DNA of 32,211 nt from Desulfotomaculum sp. (GCA_016841675.1 JAENYQ010000011.1:1-32211), one strand, 5' to 3'. Counted from the first letter of the stretch, positions 16,401 through 24,798 are shown. Notes: a model not told the origin generated them from the sequence alone. A program made the numbers and translations.

Positions 16401-16411
16401 AGGATCTAAAC

Positions 16412-17209
16412 ATGCAGGCAGCGATTGGCGTATCGGATATGAAAGGTGTGGCAGCGGAAATAGTCTGCGATCGCTTTTCGGACGAGGGATGGGTCAGGAC
16501 CTCAGTTCACGTACCCAGCGAGATGGAGCTGATGCTCTACGTAAATAAGCAGGAACTGGTCACCATTCTGTGCACTCCAACCAAGCTGAATTTTCTGGTC
16601 CTCGGATTCCTTTACACAGAGGGAATTATCTCAGACATCAACGACGTGAATATCCTGCGGGTGTGTGAGGAGGAATCGGTGGCCGATGTGAGGCTCAAAA
16701 ATTCCGAGTATCAATTGCCAACGCAACGGAAAATCACATCCGGGTGCGGTGGTGGTGCAGCTTTTAAAACGCAGGGACAGCAGGTTGATTCGGATCTTGT
16801 TATTAAACCAACGGAAGTGCTGTCACTGATGAAGCAGCTTCAAGAGCAGATGGAGCTATACCGGCTTAGTGGTGGCGTACACACCTCAGCCCTGGCCGAT
16901 ACTAAGAAATTGCTATTAGTGGCTGAGGATATCGGACGACATAACACCTTGGACAAAATCCAGGGTGAATGTTTAGCGAGGGAACTATCGACCAGAGATA
17001 AATTGCTATTAACCACCGGTCGCGTTTCATCGGAGATGTTGCTCAAGGCGGCAAAGATGCAGGCTCCGGTTGTTGTTTCGCTGCACTCGCCGACAGGGGG
17101 CGCCGTTTCGCTTGCTCGTGATTTGGGTATTACCTTGGTTGGCCATGCGCGAGGCCGCCGACTGCAGGTGTATTCCCATCCTAAGCGAATTGGCTGCTCA
17201 ACAAATTAA
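16412..17209 (+). CDS. fdhD: FdhD: formate dehydrogenase accessory sulfurtransferase
   Basis: 265 residues, normal for FdhD, which passes sulfur from a cysteine desulfurase to Mo/W-bisMGD enzymes such as formate dehydrogenase. The reactive-loop region reads TSGCGGG with Cys112; VAEDIGRHNTLDK and LLLTTGRVSSEM are family signatures. It lies between bamD2 and bamE2, and its remains lie at the same site in cluster 1. AOR-family enzymes carry two pterins without nucleotides and are not known FdhD clients, so the likely client is the bisMGD enzyme at 9787-11838. Start ATG 16412; the upstream site is weak (AAGGGGAC, about 14 bases away). Confidence 0.9.
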   Translation: MQAAIGVSDMKGVAAEIVCDRFSDEGWVRTSVHVPSEMELMLYVNKQELVTILCTPTKLNFLVLGFLYTEGIISDINDVNILRVCEEESVADVRLKNSEYQLPTQRKITSGCGGGAAFKTQGQQVDSDLVIKPTEVLSLMKQLQEQMELYRLSGGVHTSALADTKKLLLVAEDIGRHNTLDKIQGECLARELSTRDKLLLTTGRVSSEMLLKAAKMQAPVVVSLHSPTGGAVSLARDLGITLVGHARGRRLQVYSHPKRIGCSTN

Positions 17210-17273
17210 GTGCGGCTGACCCGGCCAATCCCGGACATTACGGGTAAATAAAAACTGATGAGGACTGAGACAA

Positions 17274-20200
17274 ATGGAAAATGAACTAGAAAGAATTGGA
17301 GGACCGCTTGTTAAAAGTCTTGCCGGCAGTAATTTTGGAGATGTTATGATCGTCGGTGGTGGGATCAGCGGTATTCAAGCCGCACTAGACCTTGCCACGG
17401 CAGGTTTTAAAGTTTACCTGGTAGACAAATCGCCGACCATCGGCGGCCACATGTCCCAGCTGGACAAGACATTTCCCACTAATGACTGCTCCATGTGCAT
17501 TGAATCGCCTAAGTTTGTGGAATGCAGCAGGCATCCTAATATAGAGATTATGACCTATACTGAAGTTGACCGTATCGAAGGAGAAACGGGCGACTTCAAT
17601 GTAACACTGATTAAAAAGCCCAGATATGTAATCGAGGATAAATGCACGGGCTGTACTGCCTGTGTAGAATACTGCCCAGTCACCTACCCGGATCAATTTA
17701 ATCAAGAGATATCGGGCAATAAAGCCATCCATATATACTTCTCGCAAGCAATTCCCCTAGTTACTTATATTGATGAAAGCTGCCGTTATCTTAAAGATAA
17801 GACATGTACTGTTTGCCAAGCAGTCTGTAAAAACGAGGCCATAGATTTTACTCAAACAGCCCAAAAGGTAGAAATAAAAGTAGGGGCGATAGTTCTATCT
17901 CCCGGCTTTGAGCCATTTGATCCTAAGTTAGGTAATAACTATGGCTACGGCAAGTTTGAAAACGTGGTCACCAGTATGGACTATGAAAGGCTATTATGTT
18001 CCACAGGACCATACGAAGGTGAAATACTGCGCGCTTCAGACAAGAAACATCCCAAAAAAATAGCCTGGATTCAGTGCGTCGGTTCCAGACAGGTTATTCC
18101 CGGCGGCAACAGCTATTGCTCAGCCGTATGCTGCACCTATGCCCAGAAACATGTAATTTTGACCAAAGATCATGACCCGGATGCCGAGTGCACCATATTC
18201 CATAACGATATTCGTTCCTATGGCAAGGACTTTGAGCGATTTTACGCCAGAACAGAGAAACTGCCCGGGGTGCGATTTATCAGAAGCTATGTATCAATAG
18301 GCAAAGAGAACCCCGAAACCAAGAATGTAAGCATCCGGTATGCTACCACCGACGATGGGGTAAAAGAGGAAGAATTCGATATGGTGGTATTATCCGTTGG
18401 CCTAAACCCGCCTAAAGATTTTAAAGGCCTGGCCGATAAGTTTGGCGTCGAGCTCAATGAACACGGATTCTGTAAAACCAATCCGGTTAATCCCATGCAA
18501 ACCACGCGCCCGGGAATCTTCATCAGCGGCGCCTTCCAGGGTCCGATGGATATCCCCGAATCGGTTGTGACCGCCAGCGGGGCCGGTTCCCAATGTGGTG
18601 AACTCCTAGACTACCGGCGCGGCGATCTGGCCCAAGAAAGAATCTATCCGCTGGAAAGGGATGTTTCCCAAGAGAAGCCGCGGGTAGGCGTCTATGTGTG
18701 TCATTGTGGCGCTAATATCGGCAGAATCGTGAATGTTCCTTCCACAGTTGAATATGCCCTAACCTTACCCAATGTTGTACACGCTGAAGACAACCTTTTT
18801 ATCTGTTCTACTGATGCGGCCAAGCATATATCAGACTCGATCCGTGAAAAAAACATTAACCGCGTGGTTGTCGCCGCCTGTACGCCAAGGACACATGAGC
18901 CGCTATTTAGGGACACGCTTCGTGAAGGAGGCATTAATCCCTATTTCTTTGAGTTTTGCAATATTAGGGAACATTGCTCCTGGGTCCACTCCAAAGAACA
19001 GGAAGCGGCCACCCAAAAGGCCAAGGATTTGGTCCGGATGTCGGTAGCCCGAACGGCTCTTTTAGAGCCCCTGCAGGAATATAATTTGCCCGTTAACAGG
19101 GCGGTATTAGTGCTCGGCGGAGGCGTGGCCGGCATAACCAGTGCTCTTTCCATCGCCAACCAGGGACATGATGTTCATCTGGTGGAAAAGGATACTGACC
19201 TGGGTGGCATGGCCAGAAGACTTCATTACACCCTGGAAGGGCTGGATGTTCAGGCCTATTTGGGTGGTCTCATAAGCAAGGCCTATCAGCACCCCTTAAT
19301 CCATGTCTATACTGATGCTGCCGTCACGGAAGCTGACGGTTATGTGGGTAATTTCGTGACCAAGGTGCAGTCACAAGGCCGGGTCACCGAGATAAAACAT
19401 GGCGCGGCCATTATCGCTACCGGTGCCCAGGTTTATGAACCCACCGAATACCTCTATGGTCAAGATGAGCGGGTCATGACCCACCTGGAGTTAGAGGAAA
19501 AAATCGCTCAAGGCGACGAAAACCTGATCAACTCCGAGAGCCTGGTGATGATCCAATGCGTAGGCTGCCGCAATGAAGACCGCAATTACTGCAGCCGGAT
19601 CTGCTGCAGCGAATCGATCAAGAACGCCTTGAAACTAAAAGAAGTAAACCCCGAGATGGATATCTACATCCTCTTTAGGGATATTAGAACGTACGGATTC
19701 AAAGAGGATTATTACCGTGAAGCGTCCAGTAAAGATATAAGGTTCATCCGCTATGAGCCGCAAGACTTGCCTCAGGTGGAAGCTGGTGAGTCGGATGAGG
19801 GTCGGCCAGTTTTGAAGGTTACCGTGACCGATTATGTTTTAGGTAAGCAGCTTGAAATAGATGCTGATGCACTCGCTTTAGCTGCCGCGGTTATTCCCTC
19901 TGCAGCAAGTCAGGAAATAGCCGGATTATTCAAGGTAACTTTGAGCCCGGATGGTTTCTTCCAGGAAGCCCATGCCAAATTAAGGCCGGTTGACTTTGCC
20001 GCGGAAGGCGTTTACTTGTGTGGGATAGCTCATTATCCCAAACTCATATCGGAAACCATTAGCCAGGCTTATGGAGCTGCCGGCCGGGTGTTAACGCTTC
20101 TATCACATGATACGGTCACAGCCTCCGGCTCGGTTTGCGAGGTAAATGAAAATGACTGTATTTCATGTGGGGCTTGTATCTCAGTCTGTTCGTATGGCGC

Positions 20201-20378
20201 CATCGAGTTCCGTGAGACTCCACAGGGCAGAAAGGCCACAGTTAACCCTGTGCTCTGTAAAGGAGATGGTCTCTGTAACGCCAAGTGTCCAACCGGGGCT
20301 ATTGCACTAAAACACTATACGCATGAACAGCTTTATCGCCAAATTGACGCATCGGCTCCAGAGGAAATTATCCAATAA
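17274..20378 (+). CDS. bamE: BamE2: HdrA-like flavo-iron-sulfur protein, cysteine form
   Basis: 1034 residues, colinear with BamE1: FAD-binding GGGISG near residue 27, CSMC with Cys75 where BamE1 has Sec, ferredoxin motifs CTGCTACVEYCP and CTVCQAVC, a second FAD domain (GGGVAG), [17 protein letters not shown], and two C-terminal [4Fe-4S] motifs. Presumed bifurcating flavoprotein for set 2. The codon is TGC, and no SECIS-like stem follows. ATG 17274 has GAGGA about ten bases upstream. Repeats follow the stop. A small gap (17210-17273) separates it from fdhD. Confidence 0.87.
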   Translation: MENELERIGGPLVKSLAGSNFGDVMIVGGGISGIQAALDLATAGFKVYLVDKSPTIGGHMSQLDKTFPTNDCSMCIESPKFVECSRHPNIEIMTYTEVDRIEGETGDFNVTLIKKPRYVIEDKCTGCTACVEYCPVTYPDQFNQEISGNKAIHIYFSQAIPLVTYIDESCRYLKDKTCTVCQAVCKNEAIDFTQTAQKVEIKVGAIVLSPGFEPFDPKLGNNYGYGKFENVVTSMDYERLLCSTGPYEGEILRASDKKHPKKIAWIQCVGSRQVIPGGNSYCSAVCCTYAQKHVILTKDHDPDAECTIFHNDIRSYGKDFERFYARTEKLPGVRFIRSYVSIGKENPETKNVSIRYATTDDGVKEEEFDMVVLSVGLNPPKDFKGLADKFGVELNEHGFCKTNPVNPMQTTRPGIFISGAFQGPMDIPESVVTASGAGSQCGELLDYRRGDLAQERIYPLERDVSQEKPRVGVYVCHCGANIGRIVNVPSTVEYALTLPNVVHAEDNLFICSTDAAKHISDSIREKNINRVVVAACTPRTHEPLFRDTLREGGINPYFFEFCNIREHCSWVHSKEQEAATQKAKDLVRMSVARTALLEPLQEYNLPVNRAVLVLGGGVAGITSALSIANQGHDVHLVEKDTDLGGMARRLHYTLEGLDVQAYLGGLISKAYQHPLIHVYTDAAVTEADGYVGNFVTKVQSQGRVTEIKHGAAIIATGAQVYEPTEYLYGQDERVMTHLELEEKIAQGDENLINSESLVMIQCVGCRNEDRNYCSRICCSESIKNALKLKEVNPEMDIYILFRDIRTYGFKEDYYREASSKDIRFIRYEPQDLPQVEAGESDEGRPVLKVTVTDYVLGKQLEIDADALALAAAVIPSAASQEIAGLFKVTLSPDGFFQEAHAKLRPVDFAAEGVYLCGIAHYPKLISETISQAYGAAGRVLTLLSHDTVTASGSVCEVNENDCISCGACISVCSYGAIEFRETPQGRKATVNPVLCKGDGLCNAKCPTGAIALKHYTHEQLYRQIDASAPEEIIQ

Positions 20379-20520
20379 CTTGCTGGAGGAGACACTCCCA
20401 ATATGGAAAGGGGACACACCTCCGTTTAAGGTAAGGGGACACACCTCTTCGAGGAATGTCCCCAACGTATGCAGGTAACGGAGGAATGTCCCCGATGGGA
20501 ATGTCTCCAATTAATGAACA
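20379..20520. repeat. GGGGACA/TGTCCCC palindromic repeats, bamE2-bamF2 junction
   Basis: Several partial and whole units in a row: two left ends GGGGACACACCTC (about 20408 and 20435) and three right ends of AATGTCCCC or AATGTCTCC type, ending with the fixed CCAATTAATG. Looks like successive insertions or rearrangements of the same element. Confidence 0.75.
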
Positions 20521-20554
20521 AAAGCCGGGATTAAACTAAAGAGGTGGTATAAAA

Positions 20555-21322
20555 GTGGGTACAGGAACTGATTTTAAGCCAAGGATCTTAGGTTTCCTAT
20601 GTAATTGGTGAGCATACGGTGCTGCTGATTTGTCTGGAGTTTCCAGGCAACAATATGGAACTTACACTAAGCTTATCCGGGTGATGTGCTCGGGCAGAGT
20701 CGATATGACATTTTTACTCCGGGCTTTATCAAATGGCACAGACGGTGTGTTTATCGGCGGTTGTCACCTTGGTGATTGCCATTACAATACGCATGGAAAT
20801 TACCAAGCACTTAACATGGTGCTTTTATGTAAAAGGATATTGAAACACATCGGACTGAACCCTGAAAGGTTAAGGATTGATTTTATGTCTGCCGGTGAAG
20901 GAATCCGGTTCACCGAATTTATGAATGATTTTGGCAGTACGGTGAAGAAGTTAGGACCTCTTGGCCAGGGCGAGGACATAGACCAAACTGAATTAAAGTT
21001 AAAACTTAAAGCGGTTACCCAGCTAATCCCTTACATTAGGCTGGTGCTTAATGAGCGGCTGAGAGTACACTTTGATACCAAAGAAGAATATATAGCATTC
21101 TACTCCAGTGATGAGTTTGATCACTTATTTGATGAATTAATTGCAGATAAATTAGCCATAAGCCAAATTATGTTACTGCTTGGGGAAAAACCACTTTCAA
21201 CTGATGAAATATCTAAGCTTTTAGACCTAACCCCGTCTGAAGTATCAAGACACATTAATAGTTCAGCCAGACAAGGATTAGTCAAGTACGAGGCCAGCCA
21301 AAAGCACTTTGCTCGCGTATAA
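20555..21322 (+). CDS. bamF: BamF2: MvhD-like selenoprotein with C-terminal winged-helix domain
   Basis: 255 residues reading TGA 20609-20611 (codon 19) as selenocysteine in GFLCNW-Sec-AYGAADLSG. The rest of the MvhD core follows (IRVMCSGRVD, GGCHLGDCHY). The start is GTG 20555 with AGAGGTGG upstream. Unlike BamF1 there is no C-terminal ferredoxin. Instead residues from about 205 read LLLGEKPLSTDEISKLLDL, then SEVSRHINSSARQGLV, a MarR/ArsR-like helix-turn-helix. Such C-termini occur in some MvhD relatives and may be a binding domain rather than a regulator. It should link BamE2 to BamGHI. Confidence 0.88.
20609..20648 (+). promoter_or_regulatory. SECIS-like element in bamF2
   Basis: After TGA 20609-20611, GTCTGGA (20632-20638) pairs with TCCAGGC (20642-20648), seven pairs including one G-U, with loop GTT. 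Two pairs longer than in bamF1 and at the same distance from the UGA. Drawn by eye. Confidence 0.65.
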
Positions 21323-21457
21323 AGGAAAGGGGACACACCTCAGCTTTGGGGTCAAGGCTTTGGGGTCGAGGAATGTCCCCAACGTATGAAAGGGGACACA
21401 CCTGGAGCTTTGGGGTTAAGGCTTTGGGGTCGAGGAATGTCCCCAACGTATGCAAGA
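21323..21457. repeat. GGGGACA/TGTCCCC palindromic repeats, bamF2-bamG junction
   Basis: Two near-identical tandem units (about 21329-21383 and 21390-21445). Each is GGGGACACACCT...TTTGGGGT...GGCTTTGGGGTCGAGG and then AATGTCCCC, followed by AACGTATG. These are the cleanest copies in the window and define a unit of about 55 bp with spacing of about 61 bp. Confidence 0.8.
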
Positions 21458-21505
21458 GCAGACAGCAGTGGATTAGGGGAAAGAAGGAGGTCAAGACAAA
21501 AGGCT

Positions 21506-21958
21506 ATGAATAGCGATAAAATTGATCAAATTATCAACACACATCAGGGCCAAGCCAGTTCACTGATTCAAGTATTGATGGAAATTCAGGAAGTGAATCA
21601 TTGGCTTCCCAGGGAAGTATTAGAGAAGGTCAGTGAGCAATTGGAGGTGCCTTTAAGTCGGGTACTGCGAATAGCTACCATTTATAAAACATTTAGTTTA
21701 ACTCCTAAAGGACGTCATGAAGTGCACATTTGTACCGGTACCGCCTGTAAAGTGCGTGGTGCGCAGCGTGTTCTCGACAAGGTGCAAAACCTGACTGGCA
21801 TTAAACCTGGCGAAACGGACATGGATGACAAGTTTAGCCTGGAGACCGTTAACTGCCAAGGCTGCTGTACTTTAGGTCCGATGATGCAAATCGATGGAAA
21901 GACTCACAGTAGAATGTCGCCTGCCGAGATAGCAGACGCATTAAAAAAATATGAGTGA
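21506..21958 (+). CDS. bamG: BamG: NuoE-like [2Fe-2S] protein
   Basis: 150 residues from ATG 21506, the usual size for the 24-kDa NuoE family. The [2Fe-2S] ligands are CTGTAC (C-x4-C) and CQGCC (C-x3-C). With BamH it forms the NAD(P)H-reactive or electron-accepting module of the complex. An in-frame ATG at 21386 would add 40 residues translated from the palindromic repeat, so I reject it. The AAGGAGG site (21484-21490) is rather far (15 bases) from the chosen start, and no nearer in-frame start exists. bamH follows after 9 bases. Confidence 0.82.
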   Translation: MNSDKIDQIINTHQGQASSLIQVLMEIQEVNHWLPREVLEKVSEQLEVPLSRVLRIATIYKTFSLTPKGRHEVHICTGTACKVRGAQRVLDKVQNLTGIKPGETDMDDKFSLETVNCQGCCTLGPMMQIDGKTHSRMSPAEIADALKKYE

Positions 21959-21967
21959 GGGAGTATT

Positions 21968-23647
21968 ATGCCACGTATAAATTCAGCGGCTGAATTGGAA
22001 GAACTCAGGAAAAGCATCTTAGCCCAAAAGGATCCTGATAAGCCTTGTATCGCCATATGTGCGGGAGCAAGTTGTCTCGGCCTCGGTAACGATAAGGTGA
22101 TCAGCGCCTTTGAAGAGGAGCTCAGGAAACAGTCATTAGAGGCTAAGGTTGATATTAGGGCCACGGGCTGCCATGGCTTTTGTGAAAAAGGGCCGAGCGT
22201 CGTTATCTATCCGGAGGAAATCTGCTATTTACAGGTAACGCCCGCGGATGTACCGGAAATTATCGCGCAGACTGTAATTGGGAAGAAAGTGATTGACCGC
22301 CTAATTTATACCGACCCCAATACCGGTGCAAAGGTGGCGCAGCAATCTGAGATACCTTTCTACAAGAACCAGACGCGGCTTTTGATTGGCAACAGCCCTA
22401 AGATTAATCCCAAAAACATTGATGACTATCTGGCGATGGGTGGTTATGCCGCGTTAGCCAAAGCGCTCTTTGAGATGAGCCCCCAAGAGGTGCTGGGCGA
22501 AATCAAGCTAGCCAACTTGCGCGGCCGGGGCGGCGGCGGATTCCCGGCCGGTTCGAAGTGGGAGACGGCCCGTAATGCGCCCGGCGAAGAAAAGTATGTT
22601 ATCGTCAACGCTCACGAAGGGGAGCCCGGGGCGTTTATGGATCGGGCGCTCTTTACAGGTAATCCGCATCTGGTGCTGGAAGGCTTGATCATTGGGGCCT
22701 ATACCATCGGTTCCGGTCAGGGATTTATCTATACCCGGCATGACACTCCCGTGCTAAGGGAGAATATTGATCTGGCCCTGGCCCAGGCGAAGGAATACGG
22801 GCTTTTAGGTGATAATATCCTTGGCTCCGGCTTTGACTTTAATGTTGAGGTGCATCTTGATGTAGGGATATTTGTTTCCGGCGAATCCAGCGCTTTAATG
22901 AGGTCGATAGAAGGGAAGGCACCGGAGCCAAGACCCAAATATATCCGCACTTCGGTAAGTGGGGTTTGGGATAGGCCCACTAACCTGAACAATGTGGAGA
23001 CTTGGGCTAACGTGCCTCAGATAATTAATCAGGGCTCCCAATGGTATAGCAGCATCGGGACCGAGCGGAGCAAGGGAACCAAGCTGATCTCCTTGTCAGG
23101 CAACATATGTAATTCTGGGGTCGTGGAAGTGCCTATGGGTACCTCGCTTAAAGATATTGTCTACGACTTTGGTGGTGGAATTCCTAACGGCAAGCAACTT
23201 AAAGCGGTGCACTTTGGCGGACCGATGGGCGGTTCTATTCCCGCCAGTCTTATCGATAACCCACTGGATTTTGATGTGCTGACTAAACTGGGCGCATCAT
23301 TAGGTGCAGGCGACATGCTGGTATTGGATGAAGATATTTGTATGGTTGATCTGGCCAGGTTCTTCCTGGAGTTTTTAAGTGGTGAGTCGTGCGGTAAATG
23401 TGTGCCATGCCGTGAAGGCATCAGGCAGATGCTTAAAATACTCACTAATATCAGCACCGGAAAAGGAAAAGAGGGCGACATCGAGCTTCTGGAGGATTTA
23501 GCCGAGGTAGTCAGCGAAGCAGCTCTTTGTTCGTTGGGCAGGAGTGTCGCAAAACCGTTATTGAGCATGTTAAAGTACTTTAGAGATGAGTTTGAGGCGC
23601 ACATCAAGGAAAAGAGGTGCCCGGCTCTTTACTGCACAAGGAGCTAA
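21968..23647 (+). CDS. bamH: BamH: NuoF-like flavo-iron-sulfur protein
   Basis: 559 residues. An N-terminal thioredoxin-like [2Fe-2S] domain (CAGASC, CHGFC) precedes the NuoF core: GRGGGGFPAGSKW near residue 187 for FMN/NADH binding, and the [4Fe-4S] motif ESCGKCVPC near 473-482 with a distal Cys in AALCSLG near 520. This architecture is shared with the flavin subunits of bifurcating hydrogenases and formate dehydrogenases. The protein ends soon after KEKRCPALYC, where many relatives continue into a C-terminal two-cluster ferredoxin. That domain is absent here. Start ATG 21968 after GAGGGAG. Confidence 0.85.
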   Translation: MPRINSAAELEELRKSILAQKDPDKPCIAICAGASCLGLGNDKVISAFEEELRKQSLEAKVDIRATGCHGFCEKGPSVVIYPEEICYLQVTPADVPEIIAQTVIGKKVIDRLIYTDPNTGAKVAQQSEIPFYKNQTRLLIGNSPKINPKNIDDYLAMGGYAALAKALFEMSPQEVLGEIKLANLRGRGGGGFPAGSKWETARNAPGEEKYVIVNAHEGEPGAFMDRALFTGNPHLVLEGLIIGAYTIGSGQGFIYTRHDTPVLRENIDLALAQAKEYGLLGDNILGSGFDFNVEVHLDVGIFVSGESSALMRSIEGKAPEPRPKYIRTSVSGVWDRPTNLNNVETWANVPQIINQGSQWYSSIGTERSKGTKLISLSGNICNSGVVEVPMGTSLKDIVYDFGGGIPNGKQLKAVHFGGPMGGSIPASLIDNPLDFDVLTKLGASLGAGDMLVLDEDICMVDLARFFLEFLSGESCGKCVPCREGIRQMLKILTNISTGKGKEGDIELLEDLAEVVSEAALCSLGRSVAKPLLSMLKYFRDEFEAHIKEKRCPALYCTRS

Positions 23648-23685
23648 AAGAAGGGGGAACTTTAACCTAAAGGGAGTAAAGAAAA

Positions 23686-24282
23686 ATGAGCAAAATCATT
23701 TTAATAATTGATGGCAAAGAAGTAGAAGCAAATGAAGGTATGACCATTTTGCAGGCAGCACAAAGTGTTGGGATAGTTATTCCGACCCTTTGTCACCACG
23801 AGCTGTTAGAGCCTTATGGTGGTTGCCGCCTTTGTACCGTAGAAGCAGAAGTGCGCGGCCGGACAAAACTCGTTGCGGCTTGTCTTTACCCGGTAGAAAA
23901 GGATTTGATCGTTAGAACCAAGTCCCAGCAGGTAGATAAAATTCGCAAAATGATTTTGGAGCTATTGTTGGCTCATGCCCCAGATTCCAGGGAGCTGCAG
24001 GATTTGGCCAAGGAGTATGGTGCAGACAAAAACCGTTTTGGCAAAGAACCTTCGTTTTGCATTCATTGTGGGCTATGCGTAAGATACTGTGCTGAGGTTA
24101 CTAAGAAGAACGCTATTTGTTTTATTGACAAAGGAACAACGCGGGAGATAAGTTTTATTCCTGAGATAGCTGCCAAGGAATGCTGGAATTGCAAAGAATG
24201 TTTTTCGCTTTGCCCGACTGAGGCACTACAGGCGGCTTTCGTTTTAGCTCAAGCACTCGCGTTTCCCGCACCGACGGAATAA
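23686..24282 (+). CDS. bamI: BamI: NuoG/HoxU-like ferredoxin subunit
   Basis: 198 residues. The N-terminal [2Fe-2S] domain uses Cys in TLCHH, GGCRLC and AACLYP; then two C-terminal [4Fe-4S] motifs, CIHCGLCVRYC and CWNCKECFSLCP. It lacks the His/Cys cluster segment and the molybdopterin-like remainder of NuoG, so it is a short electron-wire subunit. Start ATG 23686 after AAAGGGAG. Last gene of the bam cluster. A strong inverted repeat follows at 24352-24393. Confidence 0.8.
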   Translation: MSKIILIIDGKEVEANEGMTILQAAQSVGIVIPTLCHHELLEPYGGCRLCTVEAEVRGRTKLVAACLYPVEKDLIVRTKSQQVDKIRKMILELLLAHAPDSRELQDLAKEYGADKNRFGKEPSFCIHCGLCVRYCAEVTKKNAICFIDKGTTREISFIPEIAAKECWNCKECFSLCPTEALQAAFVLAQALAFPAPTE

Positions 24283-24351
24283 ACGACGATTAATAATTTT
24301 GCGAGACGGAATCAAAATACTGATTCGCCTGTTCCATCAGCAGTTCATGAT

Positions 24352-24393
24352 ACTGGGCGCTGAAGTTCGTTGCATCGGACTACAGCGCCCAGT
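24352..24393. terminator. Inverted repeat after bamI, possible terminator
   Basis: ACTGGGCGCTG (24352-24362) pairs perfectly with CAGCGCCCAGT (24383-24393) around a 20-base loop, 70 bases after the bamI stop. GC-rich stem but no T-run follows, so termination is only a guess. Confidence 0.4.
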
Positions 24394-24538
24394 TGTAAGC
24401 TTGTACGTTTAAATCCTAGCGGATTGAAAAACTTTTTGGCATTCAGGCTCTTCCCCAATTATGATACCCAAATCGCTGCAGGCCTGGGTAAATACCCATG
24501 CCGCGGTATAACGGCACCATCAGTGTGGATGAAAACCT

Positions 24539-24622
24539 GCTTGGATTGTCATTCCGAACGCTTGGATTGTCATTCCGAACGCTTGGATTGTCATTCCGAA
24601 CGCTTGGATTGTCATTCCGAAC
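24539..24622. repeat. Four tandem 21-bp repeats
   Basis: Four exact copies of a 21-bp unit starting GCTTGGATTG and ending ATTCCGAAC, at 24539, 24560, 24581 and 24602, with no spacers. The last copy continues into a full REP-like hairpin, so the array looks like slippage duplication of the element's left arm. Not a CRISPR array, since there are no spacers. Confidence 0.9.
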
Positions 24623-24663
24623 GAAGTGAGGAATCTAGATCCTTCGCTGCGCTCAAGATGACA
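24610..24663. repeat. REP-like hairpin element (TGTCATTC...AAGATGACA)
   Basis: TGTCATTCCGAACGAAG at the left and CTTCGCTGCGCTCAAG with GATGACA at the right form an imperfect hairpin around AATCTAGAT. Same class as 241-296. Related elements are scattered in many bacterial genomes as non-coding palindromes. Confidence 0.7.
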
Positions 24664-24798
24664 AAACCTAAAGATTATTTTCAGGGTGGAACCCATTTTT
24701 GCCATAACTCTGGCGGGATCAAAAGCTAGAGTGGTTGCTAGGTAACTGTCAAGTTGGAAGAGTTTAATCCAAATAGACAACAGGAGGTATAGCATAGC

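Larger units (their letters stand above)
24283..24798. other. Intergenic region with inverted and tandem repeats
   Basis: No credible gene; a 119-codon ORF here is made of repeats. Contents: inverted repeat 24352-24393, four 21-bp tandem repeats 24539-24622 running into a REP-like hairpin 24610-24663, then about 135 bp of unique DNA with the CoA-transferase ribosome site CAGGAGGT (24780-24787). Confidence 0.7.

Noticed and set aside
21386-21505. An N-terminal extension of BamG
   Set aside because: It is translated from the palindromic repeat and has no similarity to NuoE-type proteins; ATG 21506 fits the family length.
24539-24622. CRISPR array
   Set aside because: The units are contiguous with no spacers and continue into a REP-like palindrome.
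24370-24729. A 119-codon ORF
   Set aside because: It consists largely of 21-bp tandem repeats and a hairpin element read in frame, and has no ribosome site.
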